DNA of 64,000 nucleotides. Source: Galerina marginata. Taxonomy: Eukaryota > Basidiomycota > Agaricomycetes > Agaricales > Galerinaceae. Made by a program: the position numbers and the translations under genes. The notes below the pieces were generated by a model. It made no database searches. It saw nothing but the letters and a program-made list of their open reading frames with translations, and was not told the DNA's origin. Shown here piece after piece: positions 1 through 10,880 of the stretch. Within the stretch, counting starts at the first letter, position 1. Every line of letters starts with the position of its first letter. The stretch lies in NCBI GenBank assembly GCA_023014335.1, contig JAECYW010000006.1, positions 434,001 through 498,000 of the forward strand. Direction: 5' to 3'.

Positions 1-21
1 TAATTCTGCTCTGATTCTCGC

Positions 22-333
22 TTCTCTTGGATTGCTTCTCCCCCCTGTCACAGCTCATCTGATATACTCCATGCAAAATATCAGGAAAATGGGAATGGGA
101 TCAGTCAGGATCTATCTCGCCACAATGTCCAGAGGTTAATATTTCAGCCTGTGGCATTGTGACGTAATATTTTCCCAGAGACCACTTTTCTGATTTTTCT
201 GCGTGGACCAAACGATGATGTGCAACGTACCTCTCACTTCGCTTGGATTGCTCTTCCCCCCATCACAGCTCATCTCCATGCAAAATATCAGGAAAGCCGG
301 ATCAGTCAGGATCTATCTCGCCACAATGTCCAG
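22..333. repeat. Imperfect direct repeat, two copies
   Basis: A segment at about 22-134 (GGATTGCTTCTCCCCCTGTC, then CAGCTCATC, ATGCAAAATATCAGGAAA, GGATCAGTCAGGATCTATCT, CGCCACAATGTCCAG) recurs at about 242-333 in the same order and orientation. The second copy lacks the TGATATACT and GGGAAT pieces. The offset is about 215 bp. No coding signal is visible. It is probably a decayed repeat family. Confidence 0.75.
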
Positions 334-1250
334 TGATTCACCATTTTTCCGACATACATAAGTATCATTTAATTGACCTATAAGTCATCTATACTGAGTT
401 TTATATAATAGTGGTCTCTGTGCATTCAAACACGGATTGTGCCGACTGCACGCATTAAGCGCCCGTACCGCATTAAGCGCGTTCCGTGCCGGATAAAGCC
501 GATTGCGTGCTACTGTGGCAGTCCTTTTCAAAAAAGACACTGCCAAGCCAACGACCCATTAGTCCATTCCCCCATCTGCCGTGCACCATTGTTCATGTGG
601 CTATTGCACTGTTCACCCCTTCCGACGATTACTTCCGCCCAGACTTCTCGTTAATTGCATCGCGCGTCGCCTCGACAATCCTCCTCAAAATCCCACTGTA
701 GTTTTTTTCCTGTCTCAATACGACCGTCTCGTCTTCATGAACCCTTTTTCCTGTCGTTATGCTCATCATTGCTCGCTCCCTTTCACTCCTCCCTATTTCT
801 CTGACTCATTCTCTTGTATTTTGATTGCCTTATTTGATGTTTATTTTCTACAAGTTACTCCTCCTCCTCCCCCTCGTCCTTTCGTATTTTTACCTCTAAT
901 TCCAACGCATTTTAGACTATTTAAACACTCCTGTATTATAGTCTATCTACCGTCAATAGTACTCCCGTTTTTCCCTCCAAAAACCGTCCGATTAGCTGGA
1001 TACTTCACTCTCGTTTGCCCTTGTCATCTGCGCCACCCGCCTTTGCTCTCGAACTTCGTCTTCAGCTGTATTCGTCGTTTACGGCTTCGCTAACGCTCCC
1101 AACATTGCTTTGTACTCGAGTACATCGTTAGTATTTTGTTGGTCCTGAGGAACCTCGATTTGCGCCTCAGAACCACTCATTGCGGTTGCGTGTTTTGCGT
1201 TTGGTGCATGACACTAGCGACTTGTAGGTACTTATATCAGTGCCTTACGT
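334..1250. other. No gene recognised; short tandem motif
   Basis: A short region at 447-510 repeats a GCATTAAGCGC-like motif two to three times. The rest is pyrimidine-rich on the + strand. The open frames here are overlapping, lack a good start and resemble no family I know, so I call no gene. Confidence 0.5.
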
Positions 1251-1950
1251 GGTTAGACAGTCCAACCGCGATCAGAAAGTCGCATCCTCTGGGAAAGCAG
1301 TTCGCCAAACCGAGAACGCGAACCTTAAACCTCGAACCACGAACCCTCGTCAGATGGCAAATCTCACGGCCAACCCAAGGGCGGACCCGTCATTGATGTC
1401 CGTGTAAGCTACACAGTGTACAACATCGGGCATCTAGCGCTTTCCTTCCTCGTCACTTTTATTTCTGATGCCATGTTGTATCTACCCCGATTGTACCCCG
1501 ATGTTTTAAATATATTGTTTTATTCTCATTTTATTGTGGAAAATGCGCAAGGCACTCGCCCGTTAAAGTTCTGCGATGGGGACAAGGTGGGGACACCCTT
1601 GCCCAGTGGTGCATGGCCTATTGTCCGGGAGGACTTGTGCATCAGAAATGTAAGTATTTCCTATTATTGAAAGCAACTGGAGGCCAGAAAATTACTAGCA
1701 ATGCATTGGTAATTATGAAGAGCCTGGAAGGACGAGGAGCACCGAGTCAATGTGCCTGCGTGCGGCGCAGACAATAAGGGGCGCGTCGGGAAGACGCATT
1801 ATTTATTTATTACATGAAAGGAACTGCATTGCCGTGATGAAGCGCCTTGGTAAACAAGTTCGGGGTACGAGGTACGAGGTTCGCCGAACCGGTTCGGCGA
1901 GCTTTGACCCCAGTGGGCGAGATGTCCTCACCGCGATAGACTGTCTGTGA
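1251..1950. repeat. Inverted copies of one repeat bracketing 500 bp
   Basis: The sequence at 1251-1352 (GACAGTCCAACCGCGATCAG, CTCTGGG, AGTTCGCCAAACCGAGAAC, CTCGAACCACGAACCCTCG) reappears reverse-complemented at 1845-1950 (GACAGTCTATCGCGGTGAGG, CACTGGG, CTCGCCGAACC). The arms are about 100 bp and diverged. The right arm holds a perfect 20-bp palindrome at 1881-1900 (TCGCCGAACCGGTTCGGCGA). It could be an old fold-back or MITE-like element, or two independent opposite insertions. I saw no target-site duplication. Confidence 0.55.
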
Positions 1951-2085
1951 GGAATCTAATCTAATCTCGTATCGGGCAGTCCGCCCTGGGTCCCATTCTG
2001 GACAATAATGATTGGCTACACAGGGAACTTGGGTATTTGGAGTCCCTGACCTGAGCCAAATTAAGTCGATTTCGAAATACACGTT

Positions 2086-2242
2086 TTGAGAAAGTCAGTT
2101 TCAAAAACTGAATTCCAGAAAAGCTGTTCAAAAAAGTCTATTCAAAAAAAGTTGTTCAAAAAAGCGTGTTCAAAAAAAGTTGATTCGAAAAAGCGTGTTC
2201 AAAAAAAGTCGATCTGAAAAACTGCGCTCAAAAAATAGAAAA
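2086..2242. repeat. A-rich minisatellite, ~15-bp unit
   Basis: About nine head-to-tail copies of a degenerate 14-16 bp unit of the form TGTTCAAAAAAAGT. Variants include TGATTCGAAAAAGCG and CGATCTGAAAAACTG. It has no coding potential. Confidence 0.8.
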
Positions 2243-2724
2243 TCTCAAATCATACACTCAAAAATTGCTCATTTTTCTCGCACTTCCATGGTTGATTTAT
2301 GACCCACTATATGTTCCATAGACATATTCTACAATATATATGTACCGAATTTTACGTGATTTTAAATGCGTTGTACATGTTGTGCCGAGAGTTAAGGAAG
2401 TAAAAGTGGTGGAAAAGTGGAACCGGCGTGCATCAGGGACAAACAAGGAACAAACATCACGATTTGTGAAGGGGCATTGAACATCCCCAGTGCCCACTAG
2501 CTGTGCAGGTGACCGCGTTGGTCAGGTGACTGGAACTCAGATAAACAAACGTTTTTAGACCTTGAACGGGACTTGCCTTTGTTCATCACCCTCCCTTCAA
2601 CCCTCAGCCATTGCGCTAGGAGCTTCGCTTCTAGCGTCACTAGCTCTAGCCCTCCTAACCTTCGACCCACTAGCGTCCAGTTGCTTCGCGACGGGCGACT
2701 ACTACCTCAACCCCCGCCTCCAGA

Positions 2725-4597
2725 ATGGCCGCGCTGCCCTCGCAAGGTGAGAGTACGACATTTTCATTACCCGTTAGTTATACGCGAGTCGGCATACTTG
2801 AGCATGGCAAGCACCTCGCAGATACCCCGCAGGGAATAGGCCTGGTGCTTCACCCATGTAGTATGTGGCATCGATCGAAGGCGGCCGGAGGCCAGGATCT
2901 AGCAGATACCCCGCAGGGAATAGGCATGATTCTGTGCGCACAGCCCGCCTATACGATTGTGCCGGACCTATTTTCTCTTCCAAGATCTCTTTACCTATCT
3001 AGCTTTACCTTACCTTCACTGATTATTTTTTTACAGACGAAATGTTGGCAGTCTTCCCCGCCAACTCCGACTTCAGCTTTGAAGATAATGTTCTTCGAAA
3101 CTGGGTTCATGACCCCAGTGACCCGTTTGACTCGCCGCTTCCGTCTTTAAACCCATCGCCCGCGTCTTCGCGTTCTTCGTCGCCAACCCCAGACTCTACG
3201 CATGCCATGGCGTCCTCCCCACCTCTTGAGCCCTCTTCATCCGTGCCAGCCCTAGCGGAGGCCGCACCCATGAGCCGGCCGAATAAGAGGACGAAAATGA
3301 ATAAGAAGCAATCGAAAGCTCACAGGAAGAGGCAGAGGCTGGCCGCCTCCGAGCACCAGCCCGTTGAAAGCTTGGCTCGAAAACATGCCAACAGCACCTC
3401 TCAGATCCCTGCGTCATTTGACGCTAAGGATATCTCGATAGTAACGACTGGCTACGTTGGAAAACGCCGGAACGATACCCCAAAAACTTTCACCCTATCT
3501 GAGCTCGTTGGGCCGGGCTCGACATACGGATTCACGTTGCATAAGTGGGACGGAAAGTACGTATTTATAGCAGCTCTCCTTTCTAAGATTCTAATTTCTG
3601 ACGGGCACCGTTAGAAAACGCCTCGCCATCGTCGACTCTAAGAGTCGGGTCGTCGGCGTCGGAGTAGGCGCACCCCAGAATGACCCCACATGGGACCGCG
3701 TACACACCGAATCAGCACAGGCCCTTGAGGCGGGGCGGGGCGGGCTTCGACTCGAGAAAGATGATATCGACCATCGCCGAGGGCTCTTTCCGGCGATGAG
3801 GGTAGGCATTTCCTTTGGTGGTGGCCAAAAATACCCGAAGGTCCTTTCTCAACACCCGGTTAACAAACCTATCCTGGATGGGTTGTTAAATCATTGGGCA
3901 TTCAAGAGAATATCTGGCTTCACGTCAGGTAGGCGTCTTTGCCCTCCCACTATGTCTGCATGCTTACGAGTTTGTAGGCGCGTTTGCTGAGGTGGCACCC
4001 CGCCTTTATTCCTATCAGAACAAGCAGCTGTCAAAGCTGATCGACGAGGATGCGAGGCAACGCGCTGCCAACCCCAAAATACGCCCCAAGGATGAGCCTC
4101 TGCGACGAAACTTCCCCAACACCCCCTGGGCGGCGACGTCATTCAACTTTGGGCCGAGGACGGAGTGCTTCAAGCATGCTGATTACAACAACTTAGCCTT
4201 TGGGTGGTGCTGCATTACCGCCCTTGGCCAGTTTGATCCAACGAAAGGCGGCCATTTGGTTCTTTGGGATCTTGGGGTGGTCATAGAATTCCCACCCGGT
4301 GCATCGCTCCTTATCCCTTCTGCAGCCATTAGCCATTCAAATGTACCGGTTGGACTACACGAAACCCGCTACTCCTTTACCCAGTACAGTGCAGGCCGGA
4401 TTTTTTCGTGGAACGATAACAAGTTCAAAAGCATTATCGACTTTCAGAAAACAATCAGCAAAGAAGGTTGGAAGGTGATAAAAAAGAGCCTGTCGAAGCA
4501 ACTTGAATTCGGGTTAGCCCTCTATACTACGCTTCCAGAGCTCAAGCAAATGAAGCCTGTAGTTGGCAAGGATGTAGATAATATTTTTGGTGAATAG
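2725..4597 (+). CDS. TET/JBP-like 2-oxoglutarate/Fe(II) dioxygenase, fungal KDZ-associated type
   Basis: Four exons fit in phase: 2725-2746, 3037-3556, 3615-3928 and 3978-4597, giving 491 residues. The first intron is long (290 bp) and carries a repeated 23-bp segment, so the 7-residue first exon is less certain; ATG 3042 is the fallback start. The N-terminal third is Ser/Pro-rich with a basic stretch (RPNKRTKMNKKQSKAHRKR), which suggests nuclear targeting. The C-terminal half is a double-stranded beta-helix: HxD at H352/D354 (CFKHADYNN), distal H405 (SAAISHSN) and 2OG-binding R416 (ETRYSFTQY) are all present, as is the GGHLVLWDL...EFPPGASLLIPSA strand pair typical of the fungal family. The family is known to oxidise 5-methylcytosine or thymine bases and is expanded in Agaricomycetes together with KDZ transposons. 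All ligands are intact, so it may be active. Substrate is inferred from the family only. Confidence 0.82.
2815..2928. repeat. 23-bp direct repeat in first intron
   Basis: The string CAGATACCCCGCAGGGAATA followed by GGC occurs twice, at about 2818-2840 and 2901-2923. Both copies lie inside the proposed first intron of the dioxygenase gene. Confidence 0.8.
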
Positions 4598-4800
4598 TTT
4601 ATGTGCTGTACGTTATGTAGTTTGTTATGCAGCTCAATATATAATCTCCTTTTCCTCTACTAGTTGGACATGAAAGTTAACACGAAAGTTGGGTGATACT
4701 GGTAACAGTATTTCGTTAATTCTTAAGAGGTATCAATGATAAAATAAGTCAACAAAACATGTATTAAGGCGAGAAAATGTACAAGTAAAGGCATAGTAAA

Positions 4801-5467
4801 TAGTGTTTGAAAGTCCGGTCCGGTCCGGTCTTTGGGTCTGAAATCCAAAGACCGAGACCGAGACCGGTCTTTTGCGGTCCATTAACTGCAAAGGACCGCA
4901 CAAGACTGACCAAGACCAGTTTAGAGCAGTCTTGGGCGGTCTTGGGCGGTCTTTTAACCGGTCTGAACCGGTCTTTTCAGTTTCTGGTAATATATTCTTA
5001 AAAGGGTAGATAGCCATGTATAATCATATATTTTCATTGACATGTACTGTTTTTTACATGGATAAGCCTGTAGATCGAACTGAATACAATAATAAATGAG
5101 TTTACCTTGGTACTGACAAGCAAACACATAGTATTCCTTCAAGAATTGGCTGAGTTATACTCAAATTCAATAAAATTGACAGACTTGGCCATAACTTTCT
5201 TAGTTCCAGGCCAAAAAATATGAAATTTATATTGTTCGAAAGGTATTTAACAGGCGTATTTATGTGCAAATTTATACGCGAAAAGACCGGTTGAGACCGG
5301 TTTAAACCGGTTTTTCGTCGGTCTCTACAATTTTGAGATTGACGAAGACCGAAGACCGGACCGCGGTTGCGGTCTTGATCAGTCTTGCGAATTTCCGGTC
5401 TTTACCAGTTCAGTCCCGGTCCAGTCTCGGTCTTTTCGCAGTCCTCTAACTGGACTTCCAAACACTA
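4801..5467. mobile_element. hAT-type MITE, 667 bp, TSD ATAGTAAA
   Basis: The element begins TAGTGTTTGAAAGTCCGGTC and ends in the inverted form GGACTTCCAAACACTA. It is flanked by perfect 8-bp direct repeats ATAGTAAA at 4793-4800 and 5468-5475, the hallmark of hAT transposition. Subterminal regions are packed with GGTC/GACC motifs on both sides, the usual binding-site layout. The AT-rich centre has no transposase reading frame, so it is non-autonomous. It lies 200 bp downstream of the TET/JBP-like gene. Confidence 0.93.
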
Positions 5468-5568
5468 ATAGTAAATACATAACGACTACAGGGCGGAACT
5501 TATGGCAACATATCAGCCTTACTTTTGAGGGTGTTTGTTAGGCCCATGGCTGCTGCGATTCTTTGCTG

Positions 5569-7023
5569 CTATGGGGGGGGGGGGGGGAACCCGTTGCGAT
5601 CTTCGTCGTCTTGAGAGGGGCGGGCGGGTCTCGCTAAAATTATCGGTAAGGTTAATGAAACAAAAGTCGTTATGCATACGTACTGGAAGGCGGGTGTGAG
5701 CGGTTGAGTTGTTCGAGGTTAGAGGCTGAACGACCTTGCGAATGAGACGTATGTTAAAACGTTTTCAAATAGAAAACTGAGCTGAGGACATACCGGTTGA
5801 CGAACTCGCAGATTTTGTGTGCTGCGGCGCCGACATAACTTGCGGATGTTTAGAGAATGACGGGGGTAGCCGATTTGTCGACGATGTGCTTCGCTGCGAG
5901 GCAGAGGCAGTCTGCAGCTGCTTGTTCAACGAAGAGATTGTCGGCTGATGAAAGCCCGGCTGCTGAGGAGCAGCAGCAGCAGCCGAGAGCCCAAAATCCG
6001 ACCTGTTTCGCTGCGAGGCAGAGGCCGCCGGCGGTTTCTTGTTCAAGGAAGATGTTGGTGGCTGACGAGGTCCCAGTTTCTGCGACGGAGGAGGTTGGAA
6101 GAGGTTCTGGCGTGGTCGTTGCTGAGACGACGAATTCGTGAATTCCTGCGGCAGCTTTGCTCCCGACGAACTTTGCTGCGAAATCGAAATATCCCGAGGA
6201 CGGTTGTGGGTTGAACCATCACCCGATCGCCGTTGGGGGGGAGGAGCCGCTTTGCGTAGTTGGGGAGGGAGTCGCTAGGAGGTGGAGAGCGAGGCATGTT
6301 GGTCGGACGTCCTGGATTTTGGAAAAGAGGCTCGAACCGTCTTCCTCCTCGGGCGGGCGATGGAGAATCGGGTACTGCCGGCGAAGCATTAAGCGGTGGG
6401 CTAGGAGTTAGAAAGAAATCTGTTTGTCCCGCGCCCGGAGTAGACGGCAGCTCGAGCAGTTTGCCTCCGCCGGCAGGAGATGGAGAGCGGGATGGAGGGT
6501 CGGATGGTGGCAGAGAAGTATCGTGAGGTAGTGGGGTAGGCATTGGATAGGTATTCCTTGTTTCTGCGCCGGGGGAGGACGGAATACGGCGACCGCCGCT
6601 GGGTGATTGAGAACCCTCTCTTGGTCGCTTGAGACTTCGTTCAGAGGTAGGTGTTCCTGCGGCGTGTGGTCAGAGATTGATAGCTAATCAAAGGAAGGAG
6701 CTTACTTTGAAGAAATTGAGACCGGCGGGCTAAGAAGAGGGGGTTGAGTGCAACGTCGTGGGCAGCAGGGTAAGCAACCTACCATACGAGCGTCTCGGCA
6801 GTTCGATTTCCTCTGGAGATGTCGGTCGAAGTTCTTCAGGAAATACCCACGCGTGAGTAGGTGAGGTGAAAAGATAATGACTTTGCTCACCTGGGCCTGC
6901 CGTTGACACGTTGCTGGAGGCTGTGCCCCGCATGTTCTCGTCCTCAGGATCGGTGGGCTCCTCAGGTTCGGTGGGATATCCAGAGGACGTGCCGCTGGCG
7001 GTGGAGTAAAAGGGGTTAGAGGA
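5569..7023 (-). CDS. Multi-exon Pro/Ser/Gln-rich disordered protein, unrecognised
   Basis: Seven exons join in phase on the minus strand: 7023(approx.)-6891, 6833-6783, 6729-6706, 6656-6223, 6175-5794, 5734-5684 and 5633-5569, with GT-AG introns of about 46-60 bp. The 5' end is open; another exon probably lies upstream. The product is low complexity: an acidic start (PTEPEEPTDPEDEN), SP- and PP-rich centre, then a Gln/Ser-rich part with an internal duplication (SSLNKKPPAASASQR and SSLNKQLQTASASQR), a run of five alanines, and a C-terminus ending in prolines encoded by a 15-base C run. The last exon and stop depend on the length of that run. No catalytic domain is visible. Such composition fits a regulatory or scaffold protein, but I do not assign a function. 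Confidence 0.6.
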
Positions 7024-7219
7024 CGGCTTTAAATGCAGTATAATAAAATTTACATCACAGCCAACCTTGCACTGTACATACTACCAAAATGTACACCCAA
7101 CATTGAGAGCTATCTAAATACGGAAGTCGCGAGACAGTTTTATGCCCCATGCCACGAAAAAATTGGCTCCTCATTGTCTATTCTGGCCAGCCGACTAAAT
7201 GGTTCAGGTGTTTATTGAT

Positions 7220-10200
7220 TCCAGGGAGCTAAAAATAACAATTCCTGGAGTTTCGTGGCCTACGAACCGTTTTACCAGGATATGAAATGGCCGCGCAGGA
7301 ATCCACATTGGTCAAATAACAGAACTCTGGGTTATGACGGCAGACGCCTCCGGAACTCAGGTTTCGTGGCTTTATCCGCCACCTTAGGCTACCACGGATT
7401 TGTGCGCTCTTGCTGCTAAATTTAAGCAATCTGGAATTATCACCGCCAGGGACTCAGTTTAGACTTTGTGTCCTAGTTCTCTGTGCAGGAGGAATGAAAA
7501 TCAATTTCTCTATCTCTGGAAAGATAATCACATCTCCATCTCATTCCTGTAGCAGGTGAGCGCAAATCGAAGAAATCCGTCGATTTCAACTCCATAGAAT
7601 TCATACCACTCAGCCGGAAGTCTCCACTCCTGGAGAACTAATATCAATTTAACTAACGAATCCCATGGCTACCAAGCTTATATCAACTCATTCCGAGGTT
7701 TCTGTGTCCAGCAAATCCACACGCCTTAACTGGAAGATTTCATACCTAGGAGCCCATATCAAGCCATTTCGAAGCTTTCACGGCAGCAGAACTCAAATCA
7801 AGTTTATTACTACATTTCAATCCCTAGGAAATTAAATCTGGGCAGCTCGAATATCAAGGCAGATGAGTTCGTATCAAGCCATTCCGTCAATTTCAACTCC
7901 CTAGAATTCATACCACCTCAGTCAGAAGTTTCCAATCCTGGGGAACTTATATCGGTTAACTCATAAATCTCATGGCTACTGAGGCCATCAACTCATTCCA
8001 ACGATTCTGTGTCCAGGGCCCTACGGAAATCGGCGTAGCACGCCAGTAAAATATTCGGCGTGCATCACTCCGATGCACGCCAAATTTTGGCATTGTGATA
8101 ATAATACATTATAGCATCGCGTTGGGTATGTCATCCACTCCTACGGACTCCACCAATATTGGCGATCCCCACTGCATCTAGCCCCCACCTCTACTGTAAT
8201 TAGGCAATTGCACGGGTATCCCGGCGCCTACCCCTCCCCGTACCCGCGACCCGCACTGGTTTACACGTTAAAACAAGCCCAAGAACATCGAAAACGGGTG
8301 AGAAATGAATGAAATAGGGACAATTTCGATGAATTTCACGAAATTAGCTCTATCTCATTCAGTTCTGGCCGGAAACATGTGTTCTTGGGCTCGTTTTGAA
8401 GGTCACGGGTATGCAAATCGCTACCCATACCCGTGCGGGTACGTTGTGCCGATGCATACTCGCACGACCAAGGGTGATGTGCACTACGGGAACTTCTGAG
8501 TTGCGTCGGAGATCAAGTACATAAATAGGCGCCCATATTAGACGCGCAGCATTGCTCGATACTCCGTGGAAATTACTGTGCCATATTTAACAAATTTGAC
8601 TACCATAATGAAATTGTGCAGCATTACCCAATATTCAGTGCAAATTACTGTGCTATATTTACCCGATTTGACTACCAAACTCATGGAACTTCGAAGAGGC
8701 TTGTGAATGCCTGGAATATAGAACCGAGGAAAGTTTAAAGAGGATACCGTCGACTGGATGATATCACTAATCACCCTGCGGCGTGATTGTCTTTTCAAGT
8801 TGTATGTTGCAGCTTGCATTTCCGGCACCTATGGCACACTGGCGTGCGAGTGTGCCACAGACATTACATCTGCGAATGTAAACATTGTAAACCTTATCAG
8901 AAGGCTCGTAGGCCCACAGAAAACGCATTAGGGACTGAGTTTAACTGGCGGAGCGTGCTATGCTTCTGCACGCTTGGCATGCTGTGCCCGCTTGAGGCAC
9001 GCCAAAAGTGTTGTGCCTCTCCTTCACAAAATGGATTATGGAGGGGCAGGAAAACAGTATACATGGCGTGAAATTAAACTAGAATGAAACTAGATAGTCC
9101 TATAAAATGCATAAGACAATATCACGTTAGTTCATGACGGTGTTGGCTCACGGCCTTACTGAACCACCGGATCAATGCAAACTTGAGATCTAGAAAGCGG
9201 TGACTACATGGATTATGAGACTGAAAAAACGGCCCATCCAGGATATCTGTTTTTGAACATCTTTATTCAAGAACTCTGTAATGAGCGTCCAAAATAAAAT
9301 ACCTGCTGTGGTTTCTGAGATATTGACGAAACAAAGTGATGTGTTCACGGTCGCGTCCATGGTCGCGTCCATTCCCTTAAAAACCCTGCAAGCTGATGCA
9401 TAAGCGCTGATAATTCAAATGCCATGAGATAGTCGATCTCCTTCAGCTTTGATTCTCCTGAACCAATAACAAAATATCTGGCAATTAGGGCTCTTCGCCC
9501 TTGAAAATGGTAACTAGTAGTGGTTTCGGTGCTCATGCCGGGGAATTATTTAATGGTAATCATTTGGATTCTGAGCACTCAAAATCAGGAATTAATGCAT
9601 TTTCGACTCTCAAGACATATGATGGCCAGCATCGCGGAATTTGAATCCCTAGCTCTCAATAATTGTAACTCACGATTTCACATCTGACAACATGACCTTT
9701 CCCATCTCCCGGCGCTTATCAACATGGCCGGTCCACCATGTGACTTACTGTAAGATACATTGAGCAGGCAGCTAGCTGAAAAAGCGCAGTTGATGGGCTT
9801 ACACATAGTCTGGTAGTCAGGTTCGCCCCAACGAGAGGCCTCTGCGAGTATATTCCATTCTTACAGGATTGCTGAAGCCGAGTATTTAAATAGGATTTGC
9901 ATTCCCGGATTGCCAAAAGATGGCGTGAGGTATTCAGAGTTCTTATGCCGTGAGATGGTGACCGTCCAGTTTTCGAGTTTTCAATTCTCGTGAAATGATC
10001 ATGAAAATTCTGATGATTTCCAAATGATTTCAGTTCTCAGCACTTCAGAATAACGGCTTGAAGTGATTTTGGTTTGCATGCCAGTGCCGCGTAAATTTTT
10101 ACTTGTTAAATTTTTGATTCTTGACACTCAAAAAATAGGAATCAAAGGGCTTTCAACTCTCTGGCCGCCAGATTGTTTTCGCCTGGAAAATTGAGGCTCT

Positions 10201-10880
10201 GCCTGCGAAAAGAAGAGCTCAATCAAATCCATGTCTGCTGCCATAGCAGTTCCCTGGCCCCGTCATTTGGGATTGCAGCACACTTGATAAGTGTTTGAAT
10301 AGAGTCCCAATCTCATTTTTCCACTACTGGCCAGGGAATAAAACATGACAGCATCCATAAGACAAATATTGTCTCTATTAGTGCCACCATATCCCATGGC
10401 AATATTCTCCTGACACAGCGACTAAGAAAGCGGCTTTCATTTCGTATGCCAGGATATATCCTCCTCTCGATTTTCGACTCCCCACACCTGAGAAATTCAC
10501 ACCCGTTCATTTCAGGCTCTCATTCCATAGGATTTTAGTTTAACTCTGTGTTCTCAGCACCTCAAGAGAGAACCGAGAATTGTCGGTTCTCATGCCACGA
10601 GATGGCAATCCTCTGTATTTTGGTTTCCTTAGCTCTAAGAATTAGTTCTCAATTCTTTTGGACTCCCGGGACATGGAATTAAATTATCACAGTGATTCGG
10701 CTTCTCCTGCCATTAAATTCTGCTTGTATGTTCGTTTGGATTCCTGGGCCTCGAAAGGAACAAGGCTGCAACTTTGGATTCTCGAGCCAGAGGACAGCTT
10801 GTGCCAGAAATTTCGATTCTCAGGCCATGAGAATGAATCAATGCAGCTGTCTCGCTGCGTATGCCGTGAAATTTCTGGAA
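7220..10880. repeat. Region of degenerate interspersed repeats
   Basis: No gene recognised. Segment 7577-7712 (TTTCAACTCC-TAGAATTCATACCAC, CATGGCTAC, TCAACTCATTCC, TCTGTGTCCAG) recurs at 7889-8018. Farther right a looser motif of the form GATTCTnAGCACTCAAAATnAGGAAT followed by TTCTCATGCCATGAGATGG appears many times (about 9564, 10030, 10111, 10532, 10570, 10785, 10820). The second motif is a small hairpin in itself. The whole block reads as an old array of a ~50-60 bp unit mutated beyond simple recognition. Confidence 0.55.
8195..8440. repeat. Fold-back element with GGGTA-rich ends
   Basis: Inverted segments AAACAAGCCCAAGAACAT (about 8272-8289) and ATGTGTTCTTGGGCTCGTTT (about 8377-8396) pair. 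Outside them both ends are rich in CACGGGTAT and TACCC motifs in opposite orientation. It is probably a small non-autonomous DNA element. Target duplications were not found. Confidence 0.5.

Noticed and set aside
5573..5587. Assembly error at the 15-base G run
   Set aside because: It may be a sequencing-sensitive site, but the flanking exon joins in phase with the given length, so I kept it as real and flagged the uncertainty.
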